Counted from the first letter of the stretch, positions 19,133 through 28,866 are shown. The stretch is 64,000 bases of DNA from Sutcliffiella horikoshii (GCA_001636495.1 KV440964.1:1814666-1878665); one strand, 5' to 3'. The notes: generated from the sequence alone by a model not told the origin. Numbers and translations: made by a program.

Positions 19133-19363
19133 TTGAGTGATTATCAACAATATATAGCAGAAAAAGATAAGATAGATTTTTTCATAAATAAAGGGTTCCG
19201 TATCAAGAATGTAGAAGAGAACTTAGAGGGAGCGTTTCTTGTCCTGGAAATGAACGATGGAAAAAAAGACATTCCTCATGAAGAGACTCTACACATCAAA
19301 CATGCAGATTCGCGGAAATATTTTGCCTCCCTATTAATCAAACAGCAGCGGCAAGAAAGTTAA
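19133..19363 (+). CDS. small hypothetical protein downstream of the permease
   Basis: A 76-residue soluble, charged protein (MSDYQQYIAEKDKIDFFINK...). It starts at a TTG after a strong GAGAGGAGG, 23 bp after the permease stop, so it is likely cotranscribed. No cysteines, no membrane helix and no motif that I recognise; the N-terminal third looks helical and the middle (GAFLVLEMNDGKKDI) strand-like. It might be a partner or regulator of the transporter, but nothing in the sequence shows it. Confidence 0.6.
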   Translation: MSDYQQYIAEKDKIDFFINKGFRIKNVEENLEGAFLVLEMNDGKKDIPHEETLHIKHADSRKYFASLLIKQQRQES

Positions 19364-19435
19364 TAAAATCCTCATAGTTTGAGCAAGGTTGGAATAAAAT
19401 CATGTAAACTGCATCGTGAAGGGAGTATTCTTTTT

Positions 19436-19669
19436 ATGGAATATCAATTGAAATGCAAAGAAAGCGCTTATCCTTGTGAGGTAACCATTGATGAGGATAA
19501 CAACAGGTTTACGATCCGTAAGGCGGATTCGAGCGGGGAATTCTTCAATTCTCCCGAAGAACTGGTAAATTGGATTTTGGAGAACTGGGATTCAAGTGAC
19601 TTCAATGACGAAGGGGAATTTCAGGAAATGGTCCAGGAAATACAGTTGTATTTTCCGATAAATAATTAA
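19436..19669 (+). CDS. small acidic hypothetical protein
   Basis: This 77-residue acidic protein begins MEYQLKCKESAYPCEVTIDE. I use the ATG at 19436, which follows GAAGGGAG, not the TTG 19 codons upstream, which has no ribosome site. Two early strands with Cys7 and Cys14 are followed by a helix-rich acidic half (SPEELVNWILENW). Short proteins of this pattern occur in bacilli and are sometimes misnamed threonine dehydratase; I know no function. A strong terminator follows at once. Confidence 0.6.
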   Translation: MEYQLKCKESAYPCEVTIDEDNNRFTIRKADSSGEFFNSPEELVNWILENWDSSDFNDEGEFQEMVQEIQLYFPINN

Positions 19670-19677
19670 GTGTTAAT

Positions 19678-19718
19678 AAAAGATGACATGTTGGGATATA
19701 CCGGACATGTCATCTTTT
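19678..19718 (+). terminator. terminator closing the permease transcription unit
   Basis: AAAAGATGACATGT forms a perfect 14-bp stem with its complement around a 13-base loop and ends in TTTTGTGTT. Confidence 0.8.
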
Positions 19719-19722
19719 GTGT

Positions 19723-19771
19723 TATTTTGTCAGAATTTTTAATTAAATTACGCACCAGCTTACGTTATAAT
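19723..19771 (+). promoter_or_regulatory. pucR-like upstream region: shared TATTTTGTCAGA motif and -10 box
   Basis: TATTTTGTCAGA at 19723-19734 recurs exactly at 21533-21544 ahead of the dehydrogenase gene. A TATAAT -10 box lies at 19766-19771, 44 bp before the start codon; a standard -35 is not evident, which would suit activator dependence. Confidence 0.4.
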
Positions 19772-19815
19772 AAAAGTATGGTTTTAGGACCTAGTAATAA
19801 GAAAGAGGTGAATAG

Positions 19816-21423
19816 ATGAAAACCATGCTGTCCCTAAAGGAAATTATGAATCGGAAACAGTTTGAAAGATCCGAAGTAATAGCAGGGGAACAAGGCATGC
19901 ACCGCCAAGTGAAATGGGTTCATGTCGTAGAGATAACCAATATAGAAAAGCTGTTGAATGGACAAGAACTGATATTATCCACAGGAGTATCTTTCGGTGA
20001 GAATATGGGGAAGTTCCGTTCATTTGTCCAACAGCTGATAAACTGTCAAGCTGCCGGTTTATGTATTGAAAAAGGTGCCTATATCTCCTCCATCCCACAG
20101 GAAATAATTGATTTAGCCAATGCCGAACAATTCCCTCTCATCCTCTTTCATCAGGAAGTGTCATTTGTAGATATTACGCAAGATATTCATTCTGTCTTGA
20201 TAAACCAGCAATATCAGATGATCTCTCAATTGGAAAGCTACTCTCAGACCTTGAACAAGAAATTGTTAACCATCACCCATGAGCTTGAAATCCTCATCTA
20301 CCTACAAGAACATTTGGAAACACAGATTATATACGAAAACGGTAACCAGGAAAAGTTCTTCATCCCTGATGTACCCATTCATGAAAGGAAAAAGCTCCTT
20401 TGCTCCGTGAAGTCCGATTCGCCAAAGGGAAAATACTTAAAGGAATCTGTGCAGGTGCTCGACAAACAGCATGGTATCATTCATATCCTTTCACAAAACC
20501 GAACGATGAGCGAGTTCGACCATCTTCTTTTGGATCGAACCGTTACAGCCCTCGCCCAGCATATTCTAAGAGGGTTGTATGTGGAGGAAAAGAGAAGATT
20601 GGAAGAAAGCGAGTGGCTTCGAAGTTGGCTAGAAGGTGGTCAGAGCAAGGAATCCATCCGCGATTTTCTGGGACGGAATGAAGCTATTTTTCATAAAGGT
20701 GGAGTAGTCCTTCTTTGTAAAAAGAAGAATCAGCTGGCGCCCTCTTTGGACAAAACCTATCTGACACTCTTATTCCGCTCCATTTTCGAACAGCAGGGTT
20801 TCTCGGTATTTTTTACGGAAATGAAAAACACGCTGACAGTCATCTTGATCAACAGAAGGGAGGAACGAGGTTGGAAGGAGAGGCTTTTCGAAGGTGCCTC
20901 TGTCCTTCTTGGGAAGCAAAAAGATAACAAAGGGAATTACACGTTACGCCTTGCGGTAGGGAAATACGTCCAACCGCTTGATCAGCTTTCGAGAAGTTAT
21001 CAATCTTCCTGGGAGGCTTTGCAGATACAGGAACAGTTGCTGAAAGAAGAGCATTTTTCCTTTTTTGAAGACCTTCATATTTACCGTCTTATTTCGTTCA
21101 TGCAAAAGCATCATGATCTACGTGATTTTGTCATGGAATATTTGGAGCCTGTGATTATCTATGATCAAAAGAATAATGGAAAGCTACTCGAAACGTTAAA
21201 AATCTATCTAGCTTGTAACGGATCGAAGAAAGAGACGGCGAGCAGGCTCTATATCGTCAGACAGACACTCTATCACAGGATACAGAAGCTCGAGAATTTG
21301 TTGGGGGAGGACTTCATGAATTCCGAAAAGAGATTGGTGATCGAGTTCATGGTGATGGTATATGAATACTTGAATACAACTAATGCGTATTTGGACGGGG
21401 ATAGCAAGACATATTCCGTCTAA
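19816..21423 (+). CDS. PucR-family transcription regulator
   Basis: This 535-residue regulator has the PucR architecture. An N-terminal purine-catabolism-regulator-like domain (SLKEIMNRKQFERSEVIAGE to about residue 125) is followed by a middle segment with a coiled coil and a GGDEF-like fold. The C-terminal helix-turn-helix is in LKIYLACNGSKKETASRLY and RQTLYHRIQKLENLLGED (about 455-500). PucR controls purine breakdown in B. subtilis; paralogues control other nitrogen or amine pathways. It sits between the permease unit and the dehydrogenase and aminotransferase genes, so control of pyrimidine or beta-alanine use is likely but not shown. Confidence 0.85.
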   Translation: MKTMLSLKEIMNRKQFERSEVIAGEQGMHRQVKWVHVVEITNIEKLLNGQELILSTGVSFGENMGKFRSFVQQLINCQAAGLCIEKGAYISSIPQEIIDLANAEQFPLILFHQEVSFVDITQDIHSVLINQQYQMISQLESYSQTLNKKLLTITHELEILIYLQEHLETQIIYENGNQEKFFIPDVPIHERKKLLCSVKSDSPKGKYLKESVQVLDKQHGIIHILSQNRTMSEFDHLLLDRTVTALAQHILRGLYVEEKRRLEESEWLRSWLEGGQSKESIRDFLGRNEAIFHKGGVVLLCKKKNQLAPSLDKTYLTLLFRSIFEQQGFSVFFTEMKNTLTVILINRREERGWKERLFEGASVLLGKQKDNKGNYTLRLAVGKYVQPLDQLSRSYQSSWEALQIQEQLLKEEHFSFFEDLHIYRLISFMQKHHDLRDFVMEYLEPVIIYDQKNNGKLLETLKIYLACNGSKKETASRLYIVRQTLYHRIQKLENLLGEDFMNSEKRLVIEFMVMVYEYLNTTNAYLDGDSKTYSV

Positions 21424-21430
21424 CGTGTAT

Positions 21431-21471
21431 AGAAAGGCTGGTTTACTCAGGAAACCAACCTTTCTTTTTTT
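21431..21471 (+). terminator. terminator after the pucR-like gene
   Basis: AGAAAGGCTGGTTT pairs with AAACCAACCTTTCT (one mismatch), followed by a run of seven Ts. Confidence 0.8.
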
Positions 21472-21510
21472 CTGGCAAAATGTCAGGGCCAAAACCTTAT
21501 CCATTTTACA

Positions 21511-21544
21511 TTTTGTCTAATGAAAGCCTTTCTATTTTGTCAGA
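21511..21544 (+). promoter_or_regulatory. candidate regulator sites upstream of mmsA
   Basis: Two copies of TTTTGTC occur, at 21511-21517 and 21535-21541, 24 bp apart (just over two helical turns). The second sits within TATTTTGTCAGA, identical to a site before the pucR-like gene. TTGTCTAAT in the first also occurs before the permease at 17446-17454. Confidence 0.4.
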
Positions 21545-21594
21545 TAATAGTCATAAGTTCTAAAAATTCTATTAATGAATGAGGAGGACAAAAC

Positions 21595-23061
21595 ATGACA
21601 ATCACTTCAAAAGAAACAGCGGTTTTGCAGAATTTCATAGATGGAAAATGGGTGGATTCCAAGGGAACGGAACAGATGGAAGTAATCAACCCTGCAACAA
21701 AAGAGTGCTTGGCGAAAGTTCCCATCTCGACCAAAGGGGATGTGGAGGAAGCAGTTAAGGCGGCCAAGTCCGCTTTTCAAACGTGGAAGAATACACCGGT
21801 CCCTAAGCGTGCCCGTATTATGTATGCTTATCACCACCTGTTGACGGAAAATCATGAGGAGCTGGCAAAGCTGATCGTGCTCGAAAACGGAAAAGCTTTC
21901 AAGGAAGCGCATGGGGAAGTACAGAGAGGCTTGGAGTGCGTGGAGTTTGCAGCAGGTGCCCCGACTTTGATGATGGGGGAAACCTTATCCAATATAGCAG
22001 AAGAAATTGACTCCAGTATGTACCGGTATCCTCTCGGAGTAGTGGGGGGAATTACACCTTTTAACTTTCCGATGATGGTTCCGCTATGGATGTTCCCACT
22101 TGCGATCGCTTGCGGAAATACGTTTGTGCTGAAGCCTTCAGAGCGTACGCCAATGCTCGCCAATCGGTTAGTGGAGCTATTTTCAGAAGCCGGAGCGCCG
22201 GATGGGGTGTTGAACATCGTCCATGGGGCACATGATGTGGTAAATGGTCTCCTAGATCATGAGGATGTCAAAGCGATCTCCTTTGTGGGATCCCAACCTG
22301 TAGCGAAATATGTGTATGAAACCGCAGCGAAAAATGGTAAAAGGGTTCAGGCGCTATCAGGAGCGAAGAACCATCATGTGGTCATGCCAGATGCGAACAT
22401 GGAAAAAGCAGCTCAGCATATTTTGACTTCCGCATTCGGGAGTGCCGGTCAGCGATGCATGGCATGCAGTGCGGTGGTAGTTGTCGGTGATAATGACCAA
22501 TTTGTAGAAGAATTGAAAAATAAGGCCAACTCTCTGACAATTGGAAACGGTATGGATGAGGAAGTATTGTTAACGCCTGTCATTCGTGAAAGCCACAGGG
22601 AAAAAGTACTTGCGTATATCAAGCAAGGAGTTAAAGAAGGCGCATCCCTCATCAGGGATGGACGGAAGGAAATGGAGGAGATGTCAGAAGGCAACTACCT
22701 TGGGCCAACCATCTTCGACCACGTGACTCCTGAAATGACGATTGCCAAGGAAGAAATTTTCGCACCGGTACTGAGCCTTCTTCGGGCAAAGGACCTTGAT
22801 GAAGCATTGTCTCATATCGAAAAATCCCGTTTCGGAAATGGTGCCACCATTTACACAAAAGATGCCAAGTCGGTGAGACAGTTCCGTGAAGAAGCTGATG
22901 CTGGCATGATCGGTGTGAATGTAGGTGTGCCTGCAACCATGGCATTCTTCCCGTTCTCAGGTTGGAAAGACTCCTTCTACGGAGATCTCCATGTAAACGG
23001 AAAAGACGGAGTGAATTTCTTTACCCGTAAAAAAATGATTACATCAAGATTCGATTTTTGA
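21595..23061 (+). CDS. mmsA: CoA-acylating methylmalonate/malonate-semialdehyde dehydrogenase
   Basis: Aldehyde dehydrogenase of 488 residues in the MmsA/IolA branch, which converts malonate semialdehyde to acetyl-CoA (or methylmalonate semialdehyde to propionyl-CoA) with CO2 release. The catalytic Cys288 lies in [12 protein letters not shown], the branch-specific motif. It has the [17 protein letters not shown] segment typical of MmsA. It lacks the glutamate that hydrolytic ALDHs use, consistent with CoA transfer. Placed next to the aminotransferase, it would finish the uracil (malonate semialdehyde) or thymine (methylmalonate semialdehyde) route. AGGAGG precedes the ATG. Confidence 0.88.
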   Translation: MTITSKETAVLQNFIDGKWVDSKGTEQMEVINPATKECLAKVPISTKGDVEEAVKAAKSAFQTWKNTPVPKRARIMYAYHHLLTENHEELAKLIVLENGKAFKEAHGEVQRGLECVEFAAGAPTLMMGETLSNIAEEIDSSMYRYPLGVVGGITPFNFPMMVPLWMFPLAIACGNTFVLKPSERTPMLANRLVELFSEAGAPDGVLNIVHGAHDVVNGLLDHEDVKAISFVGSQPVAKYVYETAAKNGKRVQALSGAKNHHVVMPDANMEKAAQHILTSAFGSAGQRCMACSAVVVVGDNDQFVEELKNKANSLTIGNGMDEEVLLTPVIRESHREKVLAYIKQGVKEGASLIRDGRKEMEEMSEGNYLGPTIFDHVTPEMTIAKEEIFAPVLSLLRAKDLDEALSHIEKSRFGNGATIYTKDAKSVRQFREEADAGMIGVNVGVPATMAFFPFSGWKDSFYGDLHVNGKDGVNFFTRKKMITSRFDF

Positions 23062-23089
23062 AATAAGGATTAGTTAATAGAATATCCCA

Positions 23090-23274
23090 GCTGTTGATTG
23101 GAGCACAGGGCGAAGACTCCTCGAAAATGCTACGCATTTTCTTCGTGCGATGTTTAGCTGTCGAAGCCTTCCTTGTCCTACGGGAGGTAGCGCTTAGAGG
23201 AGACCCCGCAGGCTTGCCGAGGAGGCTCCGCAAGCGCACCGTGGAAAGCGAAGCCCTGTGCGGAAATCAACAGC
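23090..23274 (+). repeat. dispersed palindromic intergenic repeat, copy 4 (long 185-bp subtype)
   Basis: Inverted ends GCTGTTGATT and AATCAACAGC bound a 185-bp element. Relative to the short copies it carries about 60 extra bases, including the hairpin GAAAATGCTACGCATTTTC and a CTTCGTGCGATGTTTAGCTG segment. It is nearly identical to copy 6 at 58468-58652, including equal length. It is readable as an open frame in line with the next gene and can mislead start prediction. Confidence 0.88.
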
Positions 23275-23321
23275 GGCGATGGAATTTCCCCAAATCCTTA
23301 AAAATGGAAAGGGTGTATCGG

Positions 23322-24683
23322 ATGGCGAAAGTAAATCAGACGCAAGAACACAACTTATTGGCTCAGGATGATCGCTATGTATGGCATTCCATGAAACCTT
23401 ATAACCCAACTTCCACAATGGTGGTGAAAGAGGCAAAAGGTGCGTGGGTAACAGATATTGACGGGAACCGTTATTTAGACGGAATGTCGGGTCTTTGGTG
23501 TGTGAATGTCGGTTACGGAAGAACGGAACTTGCAGAAGCCGCGTATGAACAGCTGAAAGAACTGGCTTATTTTCCATTAACTCAAAGTCATGTCCCTGCC
23601 ATCAAGCTTGCCGAAAAGCTAAACGAGTGGCTAGGGGAGGAATACGTCATCTTTTTTTCCAACAGTGGCTCAGAAGCGAATGAAACAGCTTTTAAAATTG
23701 CGAGGCAGTATCATGCCCAGCGTGGCGATGCGAACCGCTACAAAATCGTTTCCAGATACCGTTCTTATCACGGAAATACAATGGGCTCCCTTGCCGCCAC
23801 AGGTCAGGCGCAACGAAAATATAAATATGAACCATTAGCTCCAGGCTTTGTGCATATCCCGCCACCGGACACATATAGGATGGAAGATGCCCAAACGGAA
23901 GATCCCATGAAGATGCGCTGCGTGAAGGATGTAGATCAGGTGATGACCTGGGAGCTCAGTGAAACCATAGCAGCCATGATCATGGAACCGATCATAACAG
24001 GGGGAGGAATTCTTACCCCGCCTGACAATTACATGGGGGCAGTCGCTGAAATTTGTAAAAAACATGGCGCCCTTTTGATTGTTGATGAAGTAATATGTGG
24101 TTTCGGAAGAACAGGAAAGCCATTTGGATTTATGAATTATGGCGTGAAACCCGACATCATCACGATGGCCAAAGGAATCACCAGTGCATACCTCCCGCTG
24201 TCTGCAACGGCGGTGAAGAAGGAGATCTATGAACAATTCAAAGGGACAGAAGAATATGATTACCTGCGTCATGTCAACACTTTTGGCGGAAGCCCTGCAT
24301 CATGTGCCTTGGCATTGAAAAATCTTGAAATCTTGGAGAATGAAAAACTAATAGAGCGTTCTGCTGAAAAAGGAGCAGTATTATTAAGTGAACTCAGATC
24401 ACGATTATCGGATCATCCATATGTCGGTGATGTGCGTGGAAAAGGGCTACTAGTCGGATTGGAACTTGTTAAAAACAAGGGTACGAAAGAGCCGATTGAA
24501 ATAGAGAAGATAAATGGGGTCATTGCTTCATGCAAAAAGAAAGGCTTGATAGTGGGGAAAAACGGGGCCACAGTCGCAGGATTCAATAATGTGCTGACCC
24601 TTTCACCACCTCTGTCAATCAGTGATGAAGACCTTCAGTTCATCATTAAGACGGTTGCGGATTCTATTTTGGACTTGAAGTAA
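23322..24683 (+). CDS. class III aminotransferase, probably beta-alanine:pyruvate type
   Basis: PLP-dependent omega-aminotransferase of 453 residues. PLP is held by Lys284 (TMAKGITSAYLP), with Asp255 in the LLIVDEVICGFGRTG motif binding the ring nitrogen and a FSNSGSEANETAFK phosphate-site motif near 112-125. The frame runs back into repeat copy 4, but GGAAAGGGTG six bases before ATG 23322 and the family N-terminus set the start there. In this setting it would turn beta-alanine (or 3-aminoisobutyrate) into the semialdehyde used by MmsA. Related enzymes use putrescine or taurine, so the substrate is inferred from neighbours. Confidence 0.82.
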   Translation: MAKVNQTQEHNLLAQDDRYVWHSMKPYNPTSTMVVKEAKGAWVTDIDGNRYLDGMSGLWCVNVGYGRTELAEAAYEQLKELAYFPLTQSHVPAIKLAEKLNEWLGEEYVIFFSNSGSEANETAFKIARQYHAQRGDANRYKIVSRYRSYHGNTMGSLAATGQAQRKYKYEPLAPGFVHIPPPDTYRMEDAQTEDPMKMRCVKDVDQVMTWELSETIAAMIMEPIITGGGILTPPDNYMGAVAEICKKHGALLIVDEVICGFGRTGKPFGFMNYGVKPDIITMAKGITSAYLPLSATAVKKEIYEQFKGTEEYDYLRHVNTFGGSPASCALALKNLEILENEKLIERSAEKGAVLLSELRSRLSDHPYVGDVRGKGLLVGLELVKNKGTKEPIEIEKINGVIASCKKKGLIVGKNGATVAGFNNVLTLSPPLSISDEDLQFIIKTVADSILDLK

Positions 24684-24740
24684 AATGACCGTATAAATAC
24701 TTATAACTAAATAGAGAATAACGAGTAGGAGGCGTTTCTC

Positions 24741-25799
24741 TTGGAAAATCAGAAGAAATGGCTGTTACGGCTAGGTACACTTCTACTCGTTATGATTATT
24801 TTGTATGTCTTCATGAAGCTGAGTCCCTTATGGGAGCCAGTTTTGAGGGTTTTATTTATTATTAGTATCCCGTTTTTCATTAGTATTTTTATAACATATC
24901 TATTGCACCCGGTAGTAGAATACACACACAACAGAGGAATGCCGAGACCTATCGCAATTCTTCTCATCTATCTTTTGTTCTTTGGTGGAATCGGCCTCTT
25001 AGCCTACAAAGGAATACCTGTCATCATTGATCAGCTGTGGGAGCTGTCAGACAACTTCCCACGTTTGGCTCAAACATATAGTGGTTGGATCAAGCAGATT
25101 CATAGCTCCACCTCCAGTTGGCCGGACGGAATTCATGAGAGGGTAGATCAGACCTTCAGTGAATTTGAAGGGATGTTATCCAATCTTTTGACTAGGGTTG
25201 TAGCGGGTTTAAAAGGACTGTTAAATTCTTTTTTCATTCTGATTGTCATCCCTTTTATTGTGTTTTACCTATTAAAGGATTATGACCAAGTGAAGAAAAC
25301 CCTCTGGTATCTTACCCCGAGGAGATGGCGCGAGCCAGGTATGGCCTTTTTAAAAGATGTGGACATCTCCCTTGGCAGCTATATAAGAGGGCAGCTGACT
25401 GACTGCTTAATTATTGGTTTTCTGGCAACGGCTAGCCTTTGGTTGAGTGGAATGAAATACCCTTTGGTGCTTGGTGTGATTATAGGAATAACTAATATTA
25501 TCCCTTATTTTGGACCAATTATCGGTGCATTTCCTGCTGTCATCATTGCTGCCACGATTTCAGTGAAAATGGTTTTTCTTGTCATTATCATCATCTTTGG
25601 CCTGCAGTTTGTAGAGGGCAATATATTATCTCCTTTAATTGTCGGAAAGAGTCTGCATATCCACCCAGTCTTCATCATTTTGGCTTTGCTGATTGGTGGA
25701 GAGATTGCGGGTGTGGTCGGCTTGATTTTGGCTGTACCGGTATTTGCTGTCATGAAGGTGACTCTGACTCATCTTACCGCTCATTTCATCAAACATTGA
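24741..25799 (+). CDS. yrrI: AI-2E family transporter-like membrane protein YrrI
   Basis: This 352-residue membrane protein of the AI-2E/PerM family has about seven or eight hydrophobic helices: a pair at the start, one near 60-80, a central pair near 155-175, then a cluster from 205 to the end. The family motifs GVIIGITNIIPYFGPIIGA and GLQFVEGNILSPLIVGKSL are present. Members export varied substrates or act as Na+/H+ antiporters; none is established here. It starts at a TTG after AGGAGG. Its stop codon overlaps the alaS promoter. Confidence 0.82.
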   Translation: MENQKKWLLRLGTLLLVMIILYVFMKLSPLWEPVLRVLFIISIPFFISIFITYLLHPVVEYTHNRGMPRPIAILLIYLLFFGGIGLLAYKGIPVIIDQLWELSDNFPRLAQTYSGWIKQIHSSTSSWPDGIHERVDQTFSEFEGMLSNLLTRVVAGLKGLLNSFFILIVIPFIVFYLLKDYDQVKKTLWYLTPRRWREPGMAFLKDVDISLGSYIRGQLTDCLIIGFLATASLWLSGMKYPLVLGVIIGITNIIPYFGPIIGAFPAVIIAATISVKMVFLVIIIIFGLQFVEGNILSPLIVGKSLHIHPVFIILALLIGGEIAGVVGLILAVPVFAVMKVTLTHLTAHFIKH

Positions 25800-25824
25800 C
25801 AACGGACTTTCTGTTGCATATAAT
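25796..25824 (+). promoter_or_regulatory. SigA promoter of alaS
   Basis: Consensus TTGACA (25796-25801) and TATAAT (25819-25824) are separated by 17 bp. It overlaps the yrrI stop codon and starts the T-box leader about 35 bases before its stem I. Confidence 0.85.
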
Positions 25825-25859
25825 CGAAGCATAATAGCTACATACATTAATTCAAAGAA

Positions 25860-26095
25860 GGATCTGAGTACGTTACAGTCCATCCTGACGAGCACATTGC
25901 TCAGGTAGAGAGGAATTCCATGGCTGAAAGAATTCCAGGATGAAGGGTAAGGGAAAGCTAATCCGGAGAGCAGGGTAAAATCCTGCCGGCTTGCACCGTT
26001 AAAGCAATCTGAGAGATGATGGAATTTTTCTGTCATAATCAGGGTGGTACCGCGAGAACACTCTCGTCCCTGTTTTAGGGACGGGAGTTTTTTGT
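25860..26095 (+). ncRNA. T-box riboswitch leader of alaS (alanine specifier)
   Basis: A leader RNA that senses uncharged tRNA-Ala. Stem I closes by GGAT (25860-25863) with ATCC; the S-turn AGTA is near 25867, and opposite it the likely specifier codon GCT (Ala) is at 25957-25959. The AG-bulge and apical region AGAGAGGAATTCC/GAATTCC follows the usual pattern. The T-box sequence AGGGTGGTACCGCG is at 26041-26054. A terminator, ACTCTCGTCCCT and its complement with TTTTTTG, lies at 26060-26095. The specifier agrees with the downstream gene. Confidence 0.9.
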
Positions 26096-26150
26096 TTTCC
26101 TGAGAAGGAAACAGGAGTAATGACAGTAACATTTAAAGGAGGAAAATATC

Positions 26151-28784
26151 ATGAAACACCTAACATCCGCTCAAGTACGTCAAATGTTCCTAGACTTCTT
26201 CAAAGAAAAAGGACATTCGGTAGAACCTAGCGCATCCCTTGTCCCCCATGAAGATCCATCCCTACTATGGATCAACAGTGGAGTCGCAACATTAAAAAAA
26301 TACTTCGATGGACGTGTCATTCCGGCAAACCCTCGTATTTGCAACGCGCAAAAATCTATCCGCACAAACGATATTGAAAACGTAGGGAAAACTGCCCGTC
26401 ACCACACTTTCTTTGAAATGCTGGGTAACTTCTCCATCGGCGAGTACTTCAAGAAAGAAGCAATCGATTGGGCGTGGGAGTTTCTTACAAGCGAAAAATG
26501 GATTGGATTTGACCCTGAAAAACTATCCGTTACGATTCATCCGGAAGATGAAGAAGCATACCAGTACTGGAATGAAATTATTGGTGTTCCAGCTGAAAGA
26601 ATCATTCGCCTTGAGGGCAACTTCTGGGACATCGGAGAAGGCCCAAGTGGACCGAACACGGAAATTTTCTATGACCGTGGAGAAAGCTATGGTAACGACG
26701 AAAATGATCCGGAACTATATCCTGGAGGCGAGAATGAACGATACCTGGAAATTTGGAACTTGGTATTCTCCGAGTTCAACCACAACCCAGATCATACATA
26801 CACACCGCTTCCAAAGAAAAATATTGATACAGGTATGGGCCTTGAGCGTATGGTATCTGTTATTCAAGACGTACCAACGAACTTTGATACAGATCTTTTC
26901 ATTCCGATTATTGAAGCGACTGAAAATGTTTCTGGTGAAAAATACAGAACTGATATAGAAAAAGATGTCGCATTCAAAGTGATTGCAGACCATATCCGTA
27001 CCGTGACATTTGCAGTCGGAGACGGTGCCCTTCCTTCCAACGAAGGCCGTGGCTATGTTCTTCGCCGCCTATTAAGAAGAGCGGTTCGATACGCAAAGCA
27101 ACTTGGCATCAACCGTCCGTTCATGTACGATCTTGTGCCGGTTGTAGCGGAAGTCATGGTGGATTTTTATCCGGAAGTAAAAGAAAAGCAGGACTTCATC
27201 CAACGGGTAGTGAAAACGGAAGAAGAGCGTTTCCATGAAACACTGAATGATGGCTTGGCGATCCTTTCTACTGTCATAGCAAAAGCGAAAGAGGAAGGGA
27301 ATACAGTGGTTTCCGGTGCAGACGCATTCCGTCTTTATGATACGTACGGATTCCCTGTTGAGCTAACAGAAGAGTATGTGGAAGAACAGGGCATGTCTCT
27401 TGATCACGAAGGGTTCGAACGAGAGATGGAAGGACAGCGTGACCGCGCTCGTTCCGCTCGTCAAGATTCCAGTTCCATGCAGGTGCAATCTGGAGTGCTT
27501 GGGGAAATCCGCTCAGAAAGCAGTTTTATCGGATATGACCAGCTTTCCTCAGAAACAACACTTTCCGTTATTGTCAAAGATGGACAGCTGGCAGATTCAG
27601 CCGTGACCGGTGATGAGGTCCAGGTTATTTTGGCGGAGACACCTTTTTATGCAGAGAGCGGTGGACAGATTGCAGACCACGGCTATATCGTGACAGAATC
27701 CGGAAGAGGATTTGTGAAGGATGTTCAAAAAGCTCCTAATGGCCAGAATTTACACACTATCGTTGTAGAAGAAGGTGTGTTGAACAGGGAGCAGACGGTG
27801 AAAGCGGAAGTTCATGCGAAAAATCGTGCTCAAATCATCAAAAACCATACTGCTACACATATCTTGCACCAAGCATTGAAGGATGTTCTTGGAACGCATG
27901 TCAACCAAGCTGGTTCCCAGGTAACTGCAGACCGCCTTCGTTTCGACTTTTCACACTTTGGTCAGGTGACCCATGAGGAAATCGAGAAAATCGAAGCGAT
28001 TGTCAACGAAAAGATATGGGCGAGTCTTAATGTTGTCATCGAAAATAAATCCATCACAGAAGCAAAAGCGATGGGTGCTATGGCACTGTTTGGCGAGAAA
28101 TACGGTGACATTGTTCGCGTCGTACAGGTCGCAGATTACAGCCTGGAGCTTTGCGGTGGTTGTCATGTACCGAATACGTCTGAAATTGGACTGTTCAAGA
28201 TCGTGTCTGAGTCCGGTATCGGTGCAGGAACACGTCGTATGGAAGCTGTAACAGGTGAAGGTGCATATCGTCTATTGAACGATCAGGTGCAGTTATTGAA
28301 AGATGCTGCAGCAAAACTGAAAACTAAACCACAGGAAGTAGGAGCAAGAATCGATGTCCTTCTTTCGGATATGAAAGAATTGCAAAGAGAGAACCAATCC
28401 TTGGCTTCCAAGCTTGGAAACATCGAAGCATCCAGCCTTTCTTCCAAAGCAAAAGACGTCAATGGCGTAACGATGCTTGTGAGCAAAGTGGCAGGTACAG
28501 ACATGAATAACCTGCGTACGATGGTGGATGATTTAAAAAATAAGCTCGGTTCTGGTATTATAGTACTTGCAAGCGTTCAAGATGGAAAAGTGAATATTTC
28601 TGCAGGTGTTACAAAAGATTTAATCGAAAAAGGTTACCATGCCGGCAAAGTTGTAAAAGAAGTGGCTACACGTTGCGGTGGCGGCGGTGGCGGCCGTCCG
28701 GATATGGCACAAGCGGGCGGAAAAAACCCGGAACAAGTCGATTCTGCATTACAATCTGTTGAAGATTGGATAAAATCCGTTTAA
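26151..28784 (+). CDS. alaS: alanyl-tRNA synthetase
   Basis: Full-length class II synthetase of 877 residues. The N-terminal catalytic core includes [20 protein letters not shown] (motif 2 region) and [21 protein letters not shown]. The editing domain carries the zinc site [12 protein letters not shown] and [13 protein letters not shown] (about residues 565-680). The C-terminal oligomerisation domain ends with the glycine-rich [24 protein letters not shown] precedes the ATG. Expression is governed by the T-box leader. The alaS-ireB-ruvX-yrzB order is conserved across Firmicutes. Confidence 0.97.
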   Translation: MKHLTSAQVRQMFLDFFKEKGHSVEPSASLVPHEDPSLLWINSGVATLKKYFDGRVIPANPRICNAQKSIRTNDIENVGKTARHHTFFEMLGNFSIGEYFKKEAIDWAWEFLTSEKWIGFDPEKLSVTIHPEDEEAYQYWNEIIGVPAERIIRLEGNFWDIGEGPSGPNTEIFYDRGESYGNDENDPELYPGGENERYLEIWNLVFSEFNHNPDHTYTPLPKKNIDTGMGLERMVSVIQDVPTNFDTDLFIPIIEATENVSGEKYRTDIEKDVAFKVIADHIRTVTFAVGDGALPSNEGRGYVLRRLLRRAVRYAKQLGINRPFMYDLVPVVAEVMVDFYPEVKEKQDFIQRVVKTEEERFHETLNDGLAILSTVIAKAKEEGNTVVSGADAFRLYDTYGFPVELTEEYVEEQGMSLDHEGFEREMEGQRDRARSARQDSSSMQVQSGVLGEIRSESSFIGYDQLSSETTLSVIVKDGQLADSAVTGDEVQVILAETPFYAESGGQIADHGYIVTESGRGFVKDVQKAPNGQNLHTIVVEEGVLNREQTVKAEVHAKNRAQIIKNHTATHILHQALKDVLGTHVNQAGSQVTADRLRFDFSHFGQVTHEEIEKIEAIVNEKIWASLNVVIENKSITEAKAMGAMALFGEKYGDIVRVVQVADYSLELCGGCHVPNTSEIGLFKIVSESGIGAGTRRMEAVTGEGAYRLLNDQVQLLKDAAAKLKTKPQEVGARIDVLLSDMKELQRENQSLASKLGNIEASSLSSKAKDVNGVTMLVSKVAGTDMNNLRTMVDDLKNKLGSGIIVLASVQDGKVNISAGVTKDLIEKGYHAGKVVKEVATRCGGGGGGRPDMAQAGGKNPEQVDSALQSVEDWIKSV

Positions 28785-28808
28785 CATTGCCGACATTTGG
28801 TGTACAAT
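28780..28808 (+). promoter_or_regulatory. candidate promoter of ireB-ruvX-yrzB
   Basis: TTTAAC (28780-28785) and TACAAT (28803-28808) with 17-bp spacing, at the end of alaS and 59 bp before the ireB start. Confidence 0.45.
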
Positions 28809-28866
28809 AAAGGTAACAATTTACAAGCAGATAGAAAAAAAGAAGTCTAAGAGAGAGGTGCAAATG

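Noticed and set aside
20400-20681. 93-residue frame inside the pucR-like gene
   Set aside because: Arg/Ser-rich shadow frame of a long, well-supported gene.
23094-23321. N-terminal extension of the aminotransferase frame
   Set aside because: Encoded by repeat copy 4 and identical in kind to the extension before aroE; a proper ribosome site sits before ATG 23322.
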